From: an uncultured bacterium
Lineage (GTDB): Bacteria; Cyanobacteriota; Vampirovibrionia; Gastranaerophilales; Gastranaerophilaceae
DNA: 64,000 nucleotides
Assembly (NCBI GenBank): GCA_949292175.1
Contig: CASEYJ010000016.1
Span: 62,001-126,000 of the forward strand
Direction of reading: 5' to 3'
In this document: positions 15,372 through 24,881 of the stretch, in pieces
Layout of the letters: every line of letters starts with the position of its first letter
Numbering within the stretch: the stretch's first letter is position 1
Made by a program: the position numbers and the translations under genes
Notes under the pieces: generated by a model
Databases searched by the model: none
What the model saw: the letters and a program-made list of their open reading frames with translations, nothing else
Told to the model about the DNA's origin: nothing

Positions 15372-15992
15372 ATGTATTTTGATAGAAAATGTAAAATTAC
15401 TTTTATAAGTCACGGTGCGACAATTTTTTCAGAAGAAAACAGATTTTCAGATAAAGATAATTATCCGCCTTTAAATGAAAATGGGGTGGAAGAAGTTGAG
15501 AAAATTTGTGAATTTTTGAAGCAACGTGGTGTTAAGAACGATAAAATTTATACTTCAGCAGCTACACGATGTGTGCAGACTGCTAAATATGTTTCAAAGG
15601 TTTACAAAAAACAGTTTGATGTAATTGAACTTCCTCCAAGAAATTGTGGTTCATTTAGTGGACTTGCGTTCGAAAGTATTGAGCTTAAGTCTCCTGAACA
15701 GCTCCATTCTCTTATTTATGAGCCGGAGAAGAGAACTCCAGAGGATGCAGAAAGTGTTACTGAATTTATTAATAGAGTGTCTGCGAAGATTGAGGAAATT
15801 GTCGAGGCTAATGCGGGTAACCGTGTTATTATTGTGACTCATCCAGATGTAATTAAGGCTGCTATATGTGATGCGTTGTCAATTCCGCATTCTTCTTTGC
15901 AACATATTTATATAAAGACAGGTTCTGCTACTCAAATTAGTTACTTTGAAAGTTGGAAAAGTTTAATTTACTCTGATTATACTCCGTTGTAA
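15372..15992 (+). CDS. Histidine phosphatase family protein with SHG in place of RHG
   Basis: 206 residues. Phosphoglycerate-mutase-like fold: ITFISHGATIF at the N-terminus, YTSAATRCVQTA (second conserved Arg), PEDAESVTEFINRV (acid region) and VIIVTHPDVIKAAI (second His). The catalytic His14 is kept, but the Arg normally before it in the RHG phosphate pocket is Ser13. That should weaken phosphate binding, so substrate or activity may differ from GpmB/CobC relatives. AAAGGAT lies upstream. A single GTTACAAT box lies in its promoter region. Confidence 0.85.
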   Translation: MYFDRKCKITFISHGATIFSEENRFSDKDNYPPLNENGVEEVEKICEFLKQRGVKNDKIYTSAATRCVQTAKYVSKVYKKQFDVIELPPRNCGSFSGLAFESIELKSPEQLHSLIYEPEKRTPEDAESVTEFINRVSAKIEEIVEANAGNRVIIVTHPDVIKAAICDALSIPHSSLQHIYIKTGSATQISYFESWKSLIYSDYTPL

Positions 15993-15999
15993 TCAGAGT
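15970..15999 (+). other. 10-bp inverted repeat spanning the stop codon
   Basis: ACTCTGATTA and TAATCAGAGT form a perfect hairpin that includes the stop codon of the phosphatase gene. No T-run follows; a TATAAT lies just after it, probably for the next gene. It may act as a weak terminator or a processing site. Confidence 0.5.
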
Positions 16000-16038
16000 A
16001 TCTTATAATAGTTAGGAAAAATAGTGAGAAGGTAATAT

Positions 16039-16608
16039 ATGCTTTGGAAATGTTTTGTAGAACTTATTTGTATTTTTGTTCCTAATAAAAATGATTTACG
16101 ATATAAAGTAAAAATGAAGTTGAGGCATTGCTGGTCGTACCTTCATGTAAAAAGAAGAGCCGCTTATATTGGGAAAAATTTGCAGGTTGGTGGAAAGGCA
16201 TATGTTACCAAACAGACGGTTATTCATGATAACGTTTCATTTGGTAATATGAGAGTGCTTGGCCCATCAAAGTTTGAAATAGGATCATACTCTGCTTTTG
16301 GCGAGGATTTGCTTGTCCTTACAGGAAATCATAATTATCTTGGTGATATGTTGCCTTTTGATGATACATGGATTGACAAAGAAGTAGTTGTTGGTGAATG
16401 TTGTTGGATTGGGGCTAGAGTTACCCTATTACCAGGTACACACATCGGTGAAGGTGCAATTATTCAAGGTGGATCAGTTGTTCACGGAGAAATTCCTCCT
16501 CTTGCTATAGCTGGTGGCAATCCTGCTAAGGTTTTTAAATATAGAGATAAAGATGCTTATGAAAAGTTAAAGGCTGAGAATAGATATTATCGAGAATTAA
16601 TGCGATAG
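16039..16608 (+). CDS. Hexapeptide-repeat acyltransferase
   Basis: 189 residues. A basic, partly hydrophobic N-terminus (1-45) leads to a left-handed beta-helix with hexapeptide repeats (VGECCWIGARVTLLPGTHIGEGAIIQGGS). The catalytic-type His is in LTGNHNYLG. The end IAGGNPAKVFKYRDKDAYEK is typical of the CysE/LacA/NodL class that acetylates sugars or serine. The acceptor is unknown; surface polysaccharide is likely given wecB and csaB nearby. Promoter TATAAT at about 16003-16008 and AGAAGG before the ATG. Convergent overlap of 12 nt with the radical SAM gene. Confidence 0.88.
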   Translation: MLWKCFVELICIFVPNKNDLRYKVKMKLRHCWSYLHVKRRAAYIGKNLQVGGKAYVTKQTVIHDNVSFGNMRVLGPSKFEIGSYSAFGEDLLVLTGNHNYLGDMLPFDDTWIDKEVVVGECCWIGARVTLLPGTHIGEGAIIQGGSVVHGEIPPLAIAGGNPAKVFKYRDKDAYEKLKAENRYYRELMR

Positions 16609-18135
16609 TAATCTTTTGTTTTCGTTAATTAAAAAATCTTTTCCTGGTTTTATGTCTATAAAATCCCATGGTAGAGCTTTTTCAAAGCTCCAGTTCCCGT
16701 ATGCATAATCATCTGTATTTATATTGTATTTTTTTGCAGCTTTTTTGAATGCTCCAAGTTTACCGCCTAATTGATAAGCTTCTATTAAAAAGTCTGTAAA
16801 ACTGTTGTCCCCTCTAGAAAGTACACTTTGCCAATAATCCCATTTCGCACTTGAAACAGTTGCTGAAACTCCTATTTTGTGAAGTTCTTTTTTTAGATAT
16901 GTGGTTTTTTGTTCTAAACTTGCTGTTTCTTCTCGTCCACACCACTGGAAAGGTGTGTTTGGCTTTGGTACAAATGTTGAAAAACCAAAGGAGATATCAA
17001 ATCCTTTATATTTTTGTTTAAGTTCTTTTGCAAGGTTTATCATTGCATCAATATCTTCTTGAGTTTCGGTTGGTAATCCGAGCATTCCATAGAACTTAAA
17101 TCCTTTTAAGCCGGCTTCTTTTGCAATTTCAGCGGCGTTAAAAATTTGGTCTTTGGTTAGGTTTTTATTTATTACTTGTCTTAGTCTTTCACTTCCTGCC
17201 TCAACTGCAAGAGTTAGATTTTTTTGTCCGCAGGCAACCATTGTCTTCATTATATCAGGAGTTATTGCATCAACTCTAAGAGATGATACGCTCATTTCAA
17301 TTTTTTCTCCGTTTTGAATTCTTTTATAGATATAGTCACAAATTTTATGGAATTGCGGATGTGCGCTTAATTGTGCGCCAAGTAATGCTATCTTGTTTGT
17401 ATATTTAAGTCCTAAATCAATAATTTTAATTATATCTTCGTATGGCATAAACCTAAGAGGAAGGTTTAAGTATGATGCAATGCAAAAACCGCATCTGTTC
17501 GCACAACCTCTGGCCACTTCCATTATGAATGTTTTAGGGAAAAATGATTTTTCGCTAAGTATAGGTGTGTAAATGCATTCATCGAGTTTTTTAGTCAGTT
17601 TTTTTACTGTACCTTCTGTAATGCCTGGAACATATACCCCTTCAAGTTGGGCTATTAGTTTTAAAATTTCATGTTTTGCTAAGTTTTTATTTTGTGAATA
17701 GATTTTTATGGCTTCAATATTTGTGTTTTCGCCGTCTCCGATTATAAAAAAGTCGAAAAACTCCTCATATGGTGTTGGGTTTGCGCTAACAACAGGGCCT
17801 CCTGCGAAAATTAGCGGGACATTTTCGTCCCTATCTTTAGATTTAAGAGGTATGTTGTGAGTTTCCAGCATCGAAAATATTGTTAAAAAATCCATATCAA
17901 ATGAAAATGAAAACCCCATTAAATCTACATCTTGTGTCTTGTATAATGTGGATTTTGTTTCTGCGTAGATTCTTTCAATATTTACATTTTCAATTTCATC
18001 AATATTTTTGTAGAGCCAAAGATAGCCTAGTGAAGATAGAGCAAACCCTTCAGGGCCGGGAAATGCCATCCAGACATTGCAGTCGGCATTCCTTTTGGTT
18101 ATCGGATTATATAATAATATTTCCGAATTACTCAT
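16597..18135 (-). CDS. B12-binding-type radical SAM protein
   Basis: 512 residues. An N-terminal Rossmann-like region (about 1-150, with FAGGPVVSANPTPYEEFFD) resembles the cobalamin-binding domain of B12/radical SAM enzymes but lacks an obvious DxHxxG. The radical SAM core has the CxxxCxxC signature in RGCANRCGFC (near 212-221), followed by AVEAGSERLRQVINKNLT and GLPTETQEDIDAM. This matches the family with TIGR03960-like members in Cyanobacteria and Firmicutes; the reaction is unknown. It overlaps the upstream AI-2E gene by 8 nt, so they are coupled. GGAGGAG precedes the ATG. Confidence 0.85.
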   Translation of the reverse strand: MSNSEILLYNPITKRNADCNVWMAFPGPEGFALSSLGYLWLYKNIDEIENVNIERIYAETKSTLYKTQDVDLMGFSFSFDMDFLTIFSMLETHNIPLKSKDRDENVPLIFAGGPVVSANPTPYEEFFDFFIIGDGENTNIEAIKIYSQNKNLAKHEILKLIAQLEGVYVPGITEGTVKKLTKKLDECIYTPILSEKSFFPKTFIMEVARGCANRCGFCIASYLNLPLRFMPYEDIIKIIDLGLKYTNKIALLGAQLSAHPQFHKICDYIYKRIQNGEKIEMSVSSLRVDAITPDIMKTMVACGQKNLTLAVEAGSERLRQVINKNLTKDQIFNAAEIAKEAGLKGFKFYGMLGLPTETQEDIDAMINLAKELKQKYKGFDISFGFSTFVPKPNTPFQWCGREETASLEQKTTYLKKELHKIGVSATVSSAKWDYWQSVLSRGDNSFTDFLIEAYQLGGKLGAFKKAAKKYNINTDDYAYGNWSFEKALPWDFIDIKPGKDFLINENKRLLSH

Positions 18136-19168
18136 TCTCCTCCACCTCAGATTTGGCGTTTATCGGGTTTAGGTATAACTCATCAACCAAAACTCCAACC
18201 GTTGCGGCAATAGCAGGTGATAAGATTATTCCCCAGAATCCTAAGAATTGTTGTGCAAGGAAAAGTGCAAGAAATATCATTAAAGGGTGTAATTTCATAT
18301 ATTTTCCGAACACAATCGGTCTTACTATGTAGTTTGATAACTGTTGAACAAGTAAGAAAAGGGCTATTATTAATACTGCTTTTATTATTCCGAACGGGTA
18401 TGCCACCAACAGGATGATACCGATTGCAATTGCAGGACCTACTAGAGGTACAATATCCAATATACCTGTTATAAGACCAAGAAGTAATGAGTAATCTATT
18501 CCAAGCAATGCTAGAAATACTGTTGTCATTAAGCCTACTGCAACCATAGAAATAAGTTGAGCCCCGACGTACCCGCCAACTTTACGGCTTATTGTTGAAA
18601 GTATTTGGCTTGCTTTAAGTTTAATATCTTGTGGAAAAAATTCAAGAAATTTCTTTCTAAGGTAGTCTTTATCTACAAGCAGATAATATACTATCATCAT
18701 TAATGCAACCGCAATTACTGCAACTTCAAAAATCCCCATAGTGAAGTTCCAAGACTGGTTTACTAGGCTTCCTGCGAGGTTACTTTTACTTGTAAATATG
18801 TTGTTGATGCTCAACAAGTCTGAAAGCTTTTTCCCAAATACAGTTGTTGCGTTAAGGTAATTTAAGAGTGCAACAATCTTTGTTGGCAAATTATATAAGA
18901 AGTTACTTACTTCTTTATATGTCATTATTAAAATTGGTATGAATAATGCAAATATAGCGACACAACTGCATAAAACCGCAATTATTGAGGCTAAGTTTCT
19001 GCTCATAAATTTTTGCATCTTTAGAACATATGGATTTAACGCACAGGCAATTACATATGCTGCAAAAAATAAAAGCAAAATATTTACAATTTTAGGTAAT
19101 ATCGAAAGTAATGCAACAACCAATATTAAAAATATAATATTCTTAAATGTGAATAAGCGTTTTAACAT
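18128..19168 (-). CDS. AI-2E family transporter (YdbI/PerM/TqsA)
   Basis: 346 residues from the ATG at 19168 (AGAGAGG upstream), preferred over a start 12 codons earlier that lacks hydrophobic character. About seven to eight transmembrane helices, with the conserved C-terminal half GIDYSLLLGLITGILDIVPLVGP and FGKYMKLHPLMIFLALFLAQQFLG, the hallmark of the family. Relatives export autoinducer-2 or act as Na+/H+ antiporters, so the substrate cannot be fixed. First gene of a two-gene unit with the radical SAM gene. Confidence 0.92.
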   Translation of the reverse strand: MLKRLFTFKNIIFLILVVALLSILPKIVNILLLFFAAYVIACALNPYVLKMQKFMSRNLASIIAVLCSCVAIFALFIPILIMTYKEVSNFLYNLPTKIVALLNYLNATTVFGKKLSDLLSINNIFTSKSNLAGSLVNQSWNFTMGIFEVAVIAVALMMIVYYLLVDKDYLRKKFLEFFPQDIKLKASQILSTISRKVGGYVGAQLISMVAVGLMTTVFLALLGIDYSLLLGLITGILDIVPLVGPAIAIGIILLVAYPFGIIKAVLIIALFLLVQQLSNYIVRPIVFGKYMKLHPLMIFLALFLAQQFLGFWGIILSPAIAATVGVLVDELYLNPINAKSEVEENE

Positions 19169-19334
19169 ATATCCCTCTCTTATTTTTTGTGTACATTCTA
19201 TCATAAAAATTTGAAATATATAACCCCTTCACTTGTGCTATTCAATTATCCACTTCTATTTGCAAGCAGGTTGTATCTTTTTTTATTATTAAGTTCTATT
19301 TTTTTGTAAAGTTTTATTACACTTATTTATATTT

Positions 19335-19375
19335 ATGCAATTTGCTTGAATAAAAATACTTTATATAAGTAAGGT
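19335..19375 (+). promoter_or_regulatory. Two-box promoter-like element, copy B
   Basis: ATGCAATTT (19335-19343), 17 nt, TTATATAAGTAAGGT (19361-19375): both boxes and the gap are identical to copy A at 1873-1913. It lies 45 nt before the ATG at 19420. Confidence 0.55.
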
Positions 19376-19419
19376 AGTTAAAAGGTAAGTGTTATTATTT
19401 AATCAAAGGTAGGCAGGTT

Positions 19420-20253
19420 ATGATTAATGCTGTAAATTTTAACAGAGTGTGGAACTATGCGAAGCGTGGTTTAAAAATGGCACCGGACTTTGCATTAGGT
19501 ACTGGTGGAGAAGTATTTGAAAAATCATTAAAAGAAGCCGTAAGAGGTGTTAAAGGTGCCGATGGTAAATATTTTGGTGGTACCGGTTATAAGAATTTCT
19601 GGCAAAAATTAAAGAATGCGTTTAAAGCCTCTGAAAATCATAATGAGGCCCTCATCAAACAAGAAGGTGGATTCTTCAAAGCTATGAAGAAAAACTTGGT
19701 GGATATTCCTGGAGCTATTCAGAAGGGCTGGATAGATGGAGGAGCTGTTGCAAAGGCTGCTGGAAAGTCTGGATTATGGGGCAGTGTTAAAGGTGTTGGA
19801 AAAGCTTTAGCTGCAAGAATGCCTTTAATAGGTTCTCTTTTGTTCTTGGCTTTTGAAACTCCAAATATTATCAAAGCTACAGTTGATGGTGGCATTGTAG
19901 ACGGTGGTGCTGAATTCGTTAAGGCTGGTGCAAGAGCTACCGGTAGTATGGTAGGTTTCTGTGTAGGTCAGGCTCTGTGTCCTATTCCGGTTGTTGGCGG
20001 TATCATTGGTGGTATGATTGGTGAATGGCTTACTAGTAAGGTTGTAGGTAAAAGTTATACTGACAGACAAAATGAAGTTAAGCAAAAGATAGCTCAGGCC
20101 AATACTAATGGAACAGGTTTTGATACAGGAACAACAAATCCATTTGCTATGGGTGGTATGAATGCTGATCAGTTTATGGCTCAACAATTACAGTCAGCTA
20201 TGATGCAAAATCCTGAATTATTTGCTCAATATTACGCAGCAAGCAGATCTTAG
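19420..20253 (+). CDS. Unknown glycine-zipper protein
   Basis: 277 residues, not recognised. The N-terminal half is basic and glycine-rich (GTGGEVFEKSLKEAVRGVKGADG). The middle carries two small-residue hydrophobic stretches (MPLIGSLLFLAFETPNIIKA and CVGQALCPIPVVGGIIGGMIGEWL) of the membrane-inserting glycine-zipper kind. The tail is Met/Gln/Asn-rich (MNADQFMAQQLQSAMMQNPEL). No Sec signal. AAAGGTAGGCAGG precedes the ATG. It is followed, across a hairpin, by the similar gene at 20395; both use the two-box promoter. A secreted effector-like or membrane-associated role is conceivable but unsupported. Confidence 0.7.
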   Translation: MINAVNFNRVWNYAKRGLKMAPDFALGTGGEVFEKSLKEAVRGVKGADGKYFGGTGYKNFWQKLKNAFKASENHNEALIKQEGGFFKAMKKNLVDIPGAIQKGWIDGGAVAKAAGKSGLWGSVKGVGKALAARMPLIGSLLFLAFETPNIIKATVDGGIVDGGAEFVKAGARATGSMVGFCVGQALCPIPVVGGIIGGMIGEWLTSKVVGKSYTDRQNEVKQKIAQANTNGTGFDTGTTNPFAMGGMNADQFMAQQLQSAMMQNPELFAQYYAASRS

Positions 20254-20280
20254 TCAGGGGAAGTATTAATTACCTGAGGC

Positions 20281-20304
20281 AACCCAAGATATACATCTTG
20301 GGTT
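20281..20304 (+). terminator. Hairpin terminator between the glycine-zipper genes
   Basis: Perfect 10-bp stem AACCCAAGAT / ATCTTGGGTT with a 4-nt loop. The following T tract is interrupted (GTTATATTTCTT), so termination may be partial. Confidence 0.65.
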
Positions 20305-20323
20305 GTTATATTTCTTAACATTT

Positions 20324-20366
20324 AAGCATTTTTGTGAGCTAAAAATTTTTTATAAATATATAACGG
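20324..20366 (+). promoter_or_regulatory. Two-box promoter-like element, copy C
   Basis: AAGCATTTTTGTGA at 20324 and TTATAAAT at 20350, the same 26-nt offset as copies A and B; TTTTGTGA is also shared with copy A. Confidence 0.4.
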
Positions 20367-20394
20367 GGAAATAATATTTTCGGGGAATTTAAAG

Positions 20395-21852
20395 ATGTCA
20401 GCTAATAGTTATTCAGATTACTATAATTTAGCAATGTATCTAAACACATCTAATCGTGATAATAGTTACATGTCATTTAAGGATGGTGTTTTATTAAACG
20501 GTGCTATTGGTGCTGGTATTGAGTTTGCCAGATATGGTGGTGGAAAACTTATTAGTGTATTCAGCAAAAATAAACCCTCTAAACTTGAGCAATTGCGTAA
20601 GCAGATTGAGCTTAAGAATGCTGTTAGAGGAAAAAATAAATATGAAGTGTTAAAGAACGCTTGGAGATACAATAATATAAAAGATTATTCTTCTAAACTT
20701 CCAACTGCAAAAGTTTTGAGTCCGGCTGAACTTGCTAAATTGTCTGCTGCTGATAAGTTGAAATATCAGAAGCAACTTTTTAAAGCTCAGTATTTTGATA
20801 GAGCAAGAACGTTGTTAGATGAAGCGAAAAAACTTAAAGGTTCTGCTCAAGCTGCTAAGTTAAAAGAATTTAAACAAGCCTTTGCAGAGGCAAAGCTTGC
20901 TGCATATAAGGCAAAATTTACAGGAAATCTAAAACCTACAACATTATTAGGTAAGGCTGGAAATGTTGTAAAGACTGTGAGTGGTGTTCGAGCAGTAAAC
21001 ACAGCTGCTAAAACTTTAAGTGCAAGTTCAAAAGTCTTAAGAACGGCTGGAAAGTTTGTGAAAGGTAATGCTGCATTTGCAGTTCTGTCAGTTGCAGCTG
21101 ATTATGATAAATTTATTGCGGCTAAGAAAGCCGGTGGTAACAAGGTTATGGCGAAAGAAATTGCCAAATCAACAGGGGTTGCAGCTGTTGAAGCCGTTGG
21201 GTTTATGGCTGGTATGAAAGCCGGCGCTGCTATTGGAACAGCTGTTGGTTCTGTTGTTCCAGGAATTGGTAACCTTGTCGGTGGTATTGCAGGAGCCGTA
21301 ATTGGTGGTCTTGCAAGCTGGGGATTAGGTAAAGTTGCACATAAAGCTTTCGGTTGTGATGTTTCTGAAGCTGATAAAATTGGCACTAAGAAGGCTAAAT
21401 TGGCCGCATTAAGAGCTAAATTCAACCAAAAATCAAGAGAACAATTGGTTAAAGAGTCCGCAATTGCTATTACTGAGGGTGCTCAGAAAGTTCAAGAAGC
21501 TGAAGCTAACGGACAAACTCCTAACCAAATCGAAAAAGAACGATTACAAAATGCGGCTCAATCTCTTCAAAATATTGCAGAAGATGATCCACAATTGATT
21601 GAAAACATGATGAAAGAACTGGAGACGATGGAAAAGTCTGTCGAGGATCCTCAATCTGAAAATCCTGAAATGAGGCAATCTACACAGTCTGAACAAAACC
21701 CTCAGGGCGCTGTAACTGGTGAAACAACAGCACAGGATACAACTGCGTTACAAGCTACTATGCAAAAGTTCGTTGAACGAGTTGAAGGTAAGCAGCAAGC
21801 TCCGGCATATCAATTTCCTCAGTTTCAGTGGGGAATTAATGGAATGTACTAA
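20395..21852 (+). CDS. Unknown glycine-zipper protein with Lys/Ala-rich helical region
   Basis: 485 residues, not recognised. The N-terminal 60 residues are polar, with a GAIGAGIEFARYGGG stretch. Residues about 60-230 are Lys/Ala-rich and helical. About 255-310 is a long glycine-zipper hydrophobic region (GMKAGAAIGTAVGSVVPGIG, then GGIAGAVIGGLASWGLGK) resembling membrane-inserting colicin- or toxin-like segments. The last 150 residues are Gln/Glu-rich. No Sec signal. The layout matches the neighbour at 19420 in style though not in sequence. The 3' end overlaps the convergent SNF2 gene by 4 nt. Confidence 0.7.
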   Translation: MSANSYSDYYNLAMYLNTSNRDNSYMSFKDGVLLNGAIGAGIEFARYGGGKLISVFSKNKPSKLEQLRKQIELKNAVRGKNKYEVLKNAWRYNNIKDYSSKLPTAKVLSPAELAKLSAADKLKYQKQLFKAQYFDRARTLLDEAKKLKGSAQAAKLKEFKQAFAEAKLAAYKAKFTGNLKPTTLLGKAGNVVKTVSGVRAVNTAAKTLSASSKVLRTAGKFVKGNAAFAVLSVAADYDKFIAAKKAGGNKVMAKEIAKSTGVAAVEAVGFMAGMKAGAAIGTAVGSVVPGIGNLVGGIAGAVIGGLASWGLGKVAHKAFGCDVSEADKIGTKKAKLAALRAKFNQKSREQLVKESAIAITEGAQKVQEAEANGQTPNQIEKERLQNAAQSLQNIAEDDPQLIENMMKELETMEKSVEDPQSENPEMRQSTQSEQNPQGAVTGETTAQDTTALQATMQKFVERVEGKQQAPAYQFPQFQWGINGMY

Positions 21853-24818
21853 GCTGAAAGTGTAAAGATTTCGTAGATTTCTTCATCAGAAAGTTCTGTG
21901 ATAATCTTTTCACCTTCGTAAACTGCAAGATCTGCAAGTTCTTTCTTAGCTTTTAGCATTTCGTCAATTTTTTCTTCAAATGTTCCTAATGTAATCATTC
22001 TATGAACCATTACGTTCTTATCTTGACCGATACGATAAGTTCTATCGGTTGCTTGATCTTCAACCGCAGGGTTCCACCACAAGTCGTAGTGAATTACATT
22101 CGTTGCACTTGTCAAGTTAAGACCTGTTCCACCGGCTTTGAGCGATAGAATCATAACTTTTGCATCGTCCTCAGTTTGGAATCGGTTGATGAGCTCTTCT
22201 CTTTGTGAAACTGTTAGTGAGCCGTGGAAGAATAAAGGTTCTGTATTACATTCGTCACTGATAACTTTGCAAAGTATATCTCCCATTTCTTTGTATTGAG
22301 TGAAGATAAGTGTCTTTTCGCCGTTTTCTAAGATGCTTTCAACAGTTGAAATACATTTATCCATTTTTCCTGAAAGTTCTCTGCTCATTTCTCCGGATTT
22401 CAAGAACTGATATGGGTGGTTGCATATTTGTTTTAATGCTGTAATAAGTTTGAAGATGTTTCCACGTCTGTTGATGCCAGAAAATTCGCTTATCTTTTCC
22501 ATCATTTCGTTCAAAGTCTTTTCGTAAAGGACAGCTTGAGGTTTTGATAAGTAGCAGTATTCGTTCAAGACCATCTTTTCCGGTAAGTCCGAAATAACGT
22601 GCTTGTCTGTTTTTAATCTTCTTAATACAAATGGTGATACTGACATTTTTAATTTTGCAGCACGAGAATTTTCTTTAAATCTTTCGATAGGAATTGCATA
22701 ACTCTTTTGAAATTCCTTAAGGCTTCCAAGGTAACCCTGGTTGATGAAGTCAAATATACTCCACAACTCAGTTAGTCTGTTTTCAACAGGTGTACCTGTC
22801 ATTGCGACTTTTGTGTCGGCTTTCAATGTTTTAATAGCCAATGTTTGTGCTGTATCCGGATTCTTGATGTTTTGAGCTTCATCAACAATTACCATTCCCC
22901 ATTGATGTTTTTTCAATTCTTCAACGTCTATTCTCATAATAGCATATGTCGTAAGAATTACATCATGATTAACTTCCAATTGACGTTCCGTACCGTGATA
23001 TACAACAGCATCAAGGCTAGGTGCAAACATTTGAAGTTCTTTCATCCAGTTACCCATAAGTGTTGTAGGACATATAACAAGAACAGGTTTTTTAAGTTTG
23101 TCTTCTTCTTTAAGTTTTAGTATAAGACTGATGATTTGAATTGTTTTACCAAGTCCCATATCATCTGCCATACATACACCAAAGCCTTTTGTAACGTTGG
23201 TCCATAGCCATTTTAAACCTGTTTGTTGGTAAGGTCTTAATTCACCTTTAAGAGTTTCAGGTGGTGTGACATCGACAGGTTTTGTAAAGTCTTGGATAAT
23301 TCTTGCATATGCATCATCATAATCAAAGTCGTACTGAGCCAATTGACCTGACATTGATGCGTGGATAAGTTCCATTCTGGATAGTGATTTGAAGTTCGCT
23401 TTTGCAATTTGTTCAAAAATCTTTTTGCTTTCTTCTTTATCAATCAGAACGTACTTATTCTTATATTTGATTAAGCCGTTATTGCTTTCAACAAGTTTAT
23501 TGAATTCTTCAAGTGAAATTTTTTCATTTCCGATTGCAATTTCATAAGAAAAGTCCAAAATATCATCCAATGACATCTTAGAAGAAGCTGTATTGTTAAA
23601 TATATCAGATAAATCTTGAGCACGTGAAGCTTTTACTTTTGCATTTATTGAAGCTCTTGGAATTACGATATTTACCAATTCCTTAGGTAAGATAACTTCA
23701 ATTTGTGCTTTTTGAAGATAATATGCAGTTTGTGTAATTATTTTGTACACTTCGTTAAGATTTAAATCAAGTGCAAGTTTATCTTCGTCTTCAAATAAGT
23801 CTTCAAGTTCAGGCATATAGCGAATTGCATAATTGAGCTGTTTTTCTACAATTTTGGCTATATCAGATGAATTTGCACCAAAGATTGTATCTTTGTGGTA
23901 CAAGTCATCAATCAGTACGCTTTCATCTGTTTTTCTGTTTTTGATGTGTACTTTTAGTCTGAACAACTCATCTTCAACTTTTTCTATTTTGAAGAATGGA
24001 ATTACATCATATTTACCCAAGTAGAGTTCATCAAACCATTGTGCAAAATTCTCTGCAATGTCTGTTCCACGCATACATGAACGTTGTTCAAGGTCTTTTA
24101 TCATATAAGTTCCTGATTTTACATCTTTAAACTTATAAGCTTTTATATTTAAAAATTTGTATATGACGTAATTTAAGTAGTTGTGTATAAAATCTTTTAC
24201 GAAGTTATCTGGTTTTTCGCCTTTGATAAACAAGTTTTCCGGAATGTTTTCTTCAAACTGGTTGACGATTCTGGCAACCTGTTGATTTGGAATGATAGGT
24301 TCATAAACTATTCTGAACATACTTCCCTTAGTTTTTACAACAGGAATAAAGTATAATTTTTCGATTAGTTTCATTACAAAGTGTGCTAAGGCATTCATAT
24401 AGATGAAAGTTGGACTAAGTGCATCCATATCAACGATATCGCCAAATCCACCAAAATAATCCATTACAAGATCTAAATTCATGGCATATCCGACGTGTTC
24501 GCCCATTACTTGTGAACGAAATCTAAATAGAGAACCTTTTGATTTTAAGTAATATTCAAAATTGTTTGTAGGTGTGATAAAAAACGATAACTTACCGCCC
24601 TCATTAACAAGAAAGAAGTCAGTGTTTCTGGCTGGTGAATGCGGACTTACGAAAACATCTTTAAACTCGTCTTCAACTGTCTGGTATATCAGACTTAGTG
24701 TATAGCGAAAATCTTTATTTTTAAAGCCTTCGGGGTTTTCTGAGAGGTTGAAAAATAATTCATCTACGTTATTCTTTTTGATTGAAAAATCAATATTTAA
24801 AGCGTTCTCTGTCGTCAT
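21849..24818 (-). CDS. SNF2-family DNA-dependent ATPase / helicase-like protein
   Basis: 989 residues. The N-terminal 525 residues are lineage-specific. The SNF2 motor follows: Q/I region LRPYQQTGLKWLW, Walker A ADDMGLGKT (about 552-559), DEAQ (about 646-649), MTGTPVENRLTELWSIF, the linker RRLKTDK, and the C-terminal helicase domain with LILSLKAGGTGLNL and TDRTYRIGQDKNVMVHR. Bacterial SNF2 proteins of this HepA-like class translocate on DNA and remodel protein-DNA complexes. The ATG at 24818 is chosen because the 13 codons upstream lie in the gpmI terminator. No nuclease or methylase neighbours, so no defence-system context is visible. Confidence 0.92.
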   Translation of the reverse strand: MTTENALNIDFSIKKNNVDELFFNLSENPEGFKNKDFRYTLSLIYQTVEDEFKDVFVSPHSPARNTDFFLVNEGGKLSFFITPTNNFEYYLKSKGSLFRFRSQVMGEHVGYAMNLDLVMDYFGGFGDIVDMDALSPTFIYMNALAHFVMKLIEKLYFIPVVKTKGSMFRIVYEPIIPNQQVARIVNQFEENIPENLFIKGEKPDNFVKDFIHNYLNYVIYKFLNIKAYKFKDVKSGTYMIKDLEQRSCMRGTDIAENFAQWFDELYLGKYDVIPFFKIEKVEDELFRLKVHIKNRKTDESVLIDDLYHKDTIFGANSSDIAKIVEKQLNYAIRYMPELEDLFEDEDKLALDLNLNEVYKIITQTAYYLQKAQIEVILPKELVNIVIPRASINAKVKASRAQDLSDIFNNTASSKMSLDDILDFSYEIAIGNEKISLEEFNKLVESNNGLIKYKNKYVLIDKEESKKIFEQIAKANFKSLSRMELIHASMSGQLAQYDFDYDDAYARIIQDFTKPVDVTPPETLKGELRPYQQTGLKWLWTNVTKGFGVCMADDMGLGKTIQIISLILKLKEEDKLKKPVLVICPTTLMGNWMKELQMFAPSLDAVVYHGTERQLEVNHDVILTTYAIMRIDVEELKKHQWGMVIVDEAQNIKNPDTAQTLAIKTLKADTKVAMTGTPVENRLTELWSIFDFINQGYLGSLKEFQKSYAIPIERFKENSRAAKLKMSVSPFVLRRLKTDKHVISDLPEKMVLNEYCYLSKPQAVLYEKTLNEMMEKISEFSGINRRGNIFKLITALKQICNHPYQFLKSGEMSRELSGKMDKCISTVESILENGEKTLIFTQYKEMGDILCKVISDECNTEPLFFHGSLTVSQREELINRFQTEDDAKVMILSLKAGGTGLNLTSATNVIHYDLWWNPAVEDQATDRTYRIGQDKNVMVHRMITLGTFEEKIDEMLKAKKELADLAVYEGEKIITELSDEEIYEIFTLSA

Positions 24819-24840
24819 ATCGTTTCTTATCTCTTTCTTA

Positions 24841-24872
24841 TAAAATACTGACGGCAATAATGCCGCCAGTAT
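24841..24872 (-). terminator. Rho-independent terminator of gpmI
   Basis: On the minus strand ATACTGGCGGCA / TGCCGTCAGTAT (one G-T pair) with a 4-nt loop, followed by TTTTAT. It is 25 nt from the SNF2 start, so the helicase is probably fed by read-through or a promoter I cannot place. Confidence 0.7.
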
Positions 24873-24881
24873 AGCTATTTA

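Noticed and set aside
21849..24818. SNF2 helicase as part of an anti-phage defence island
   Set aside because: Neighbours are gpmI and glycine-zipper unknowns; no nuclease, methylase or other defence gene is present.
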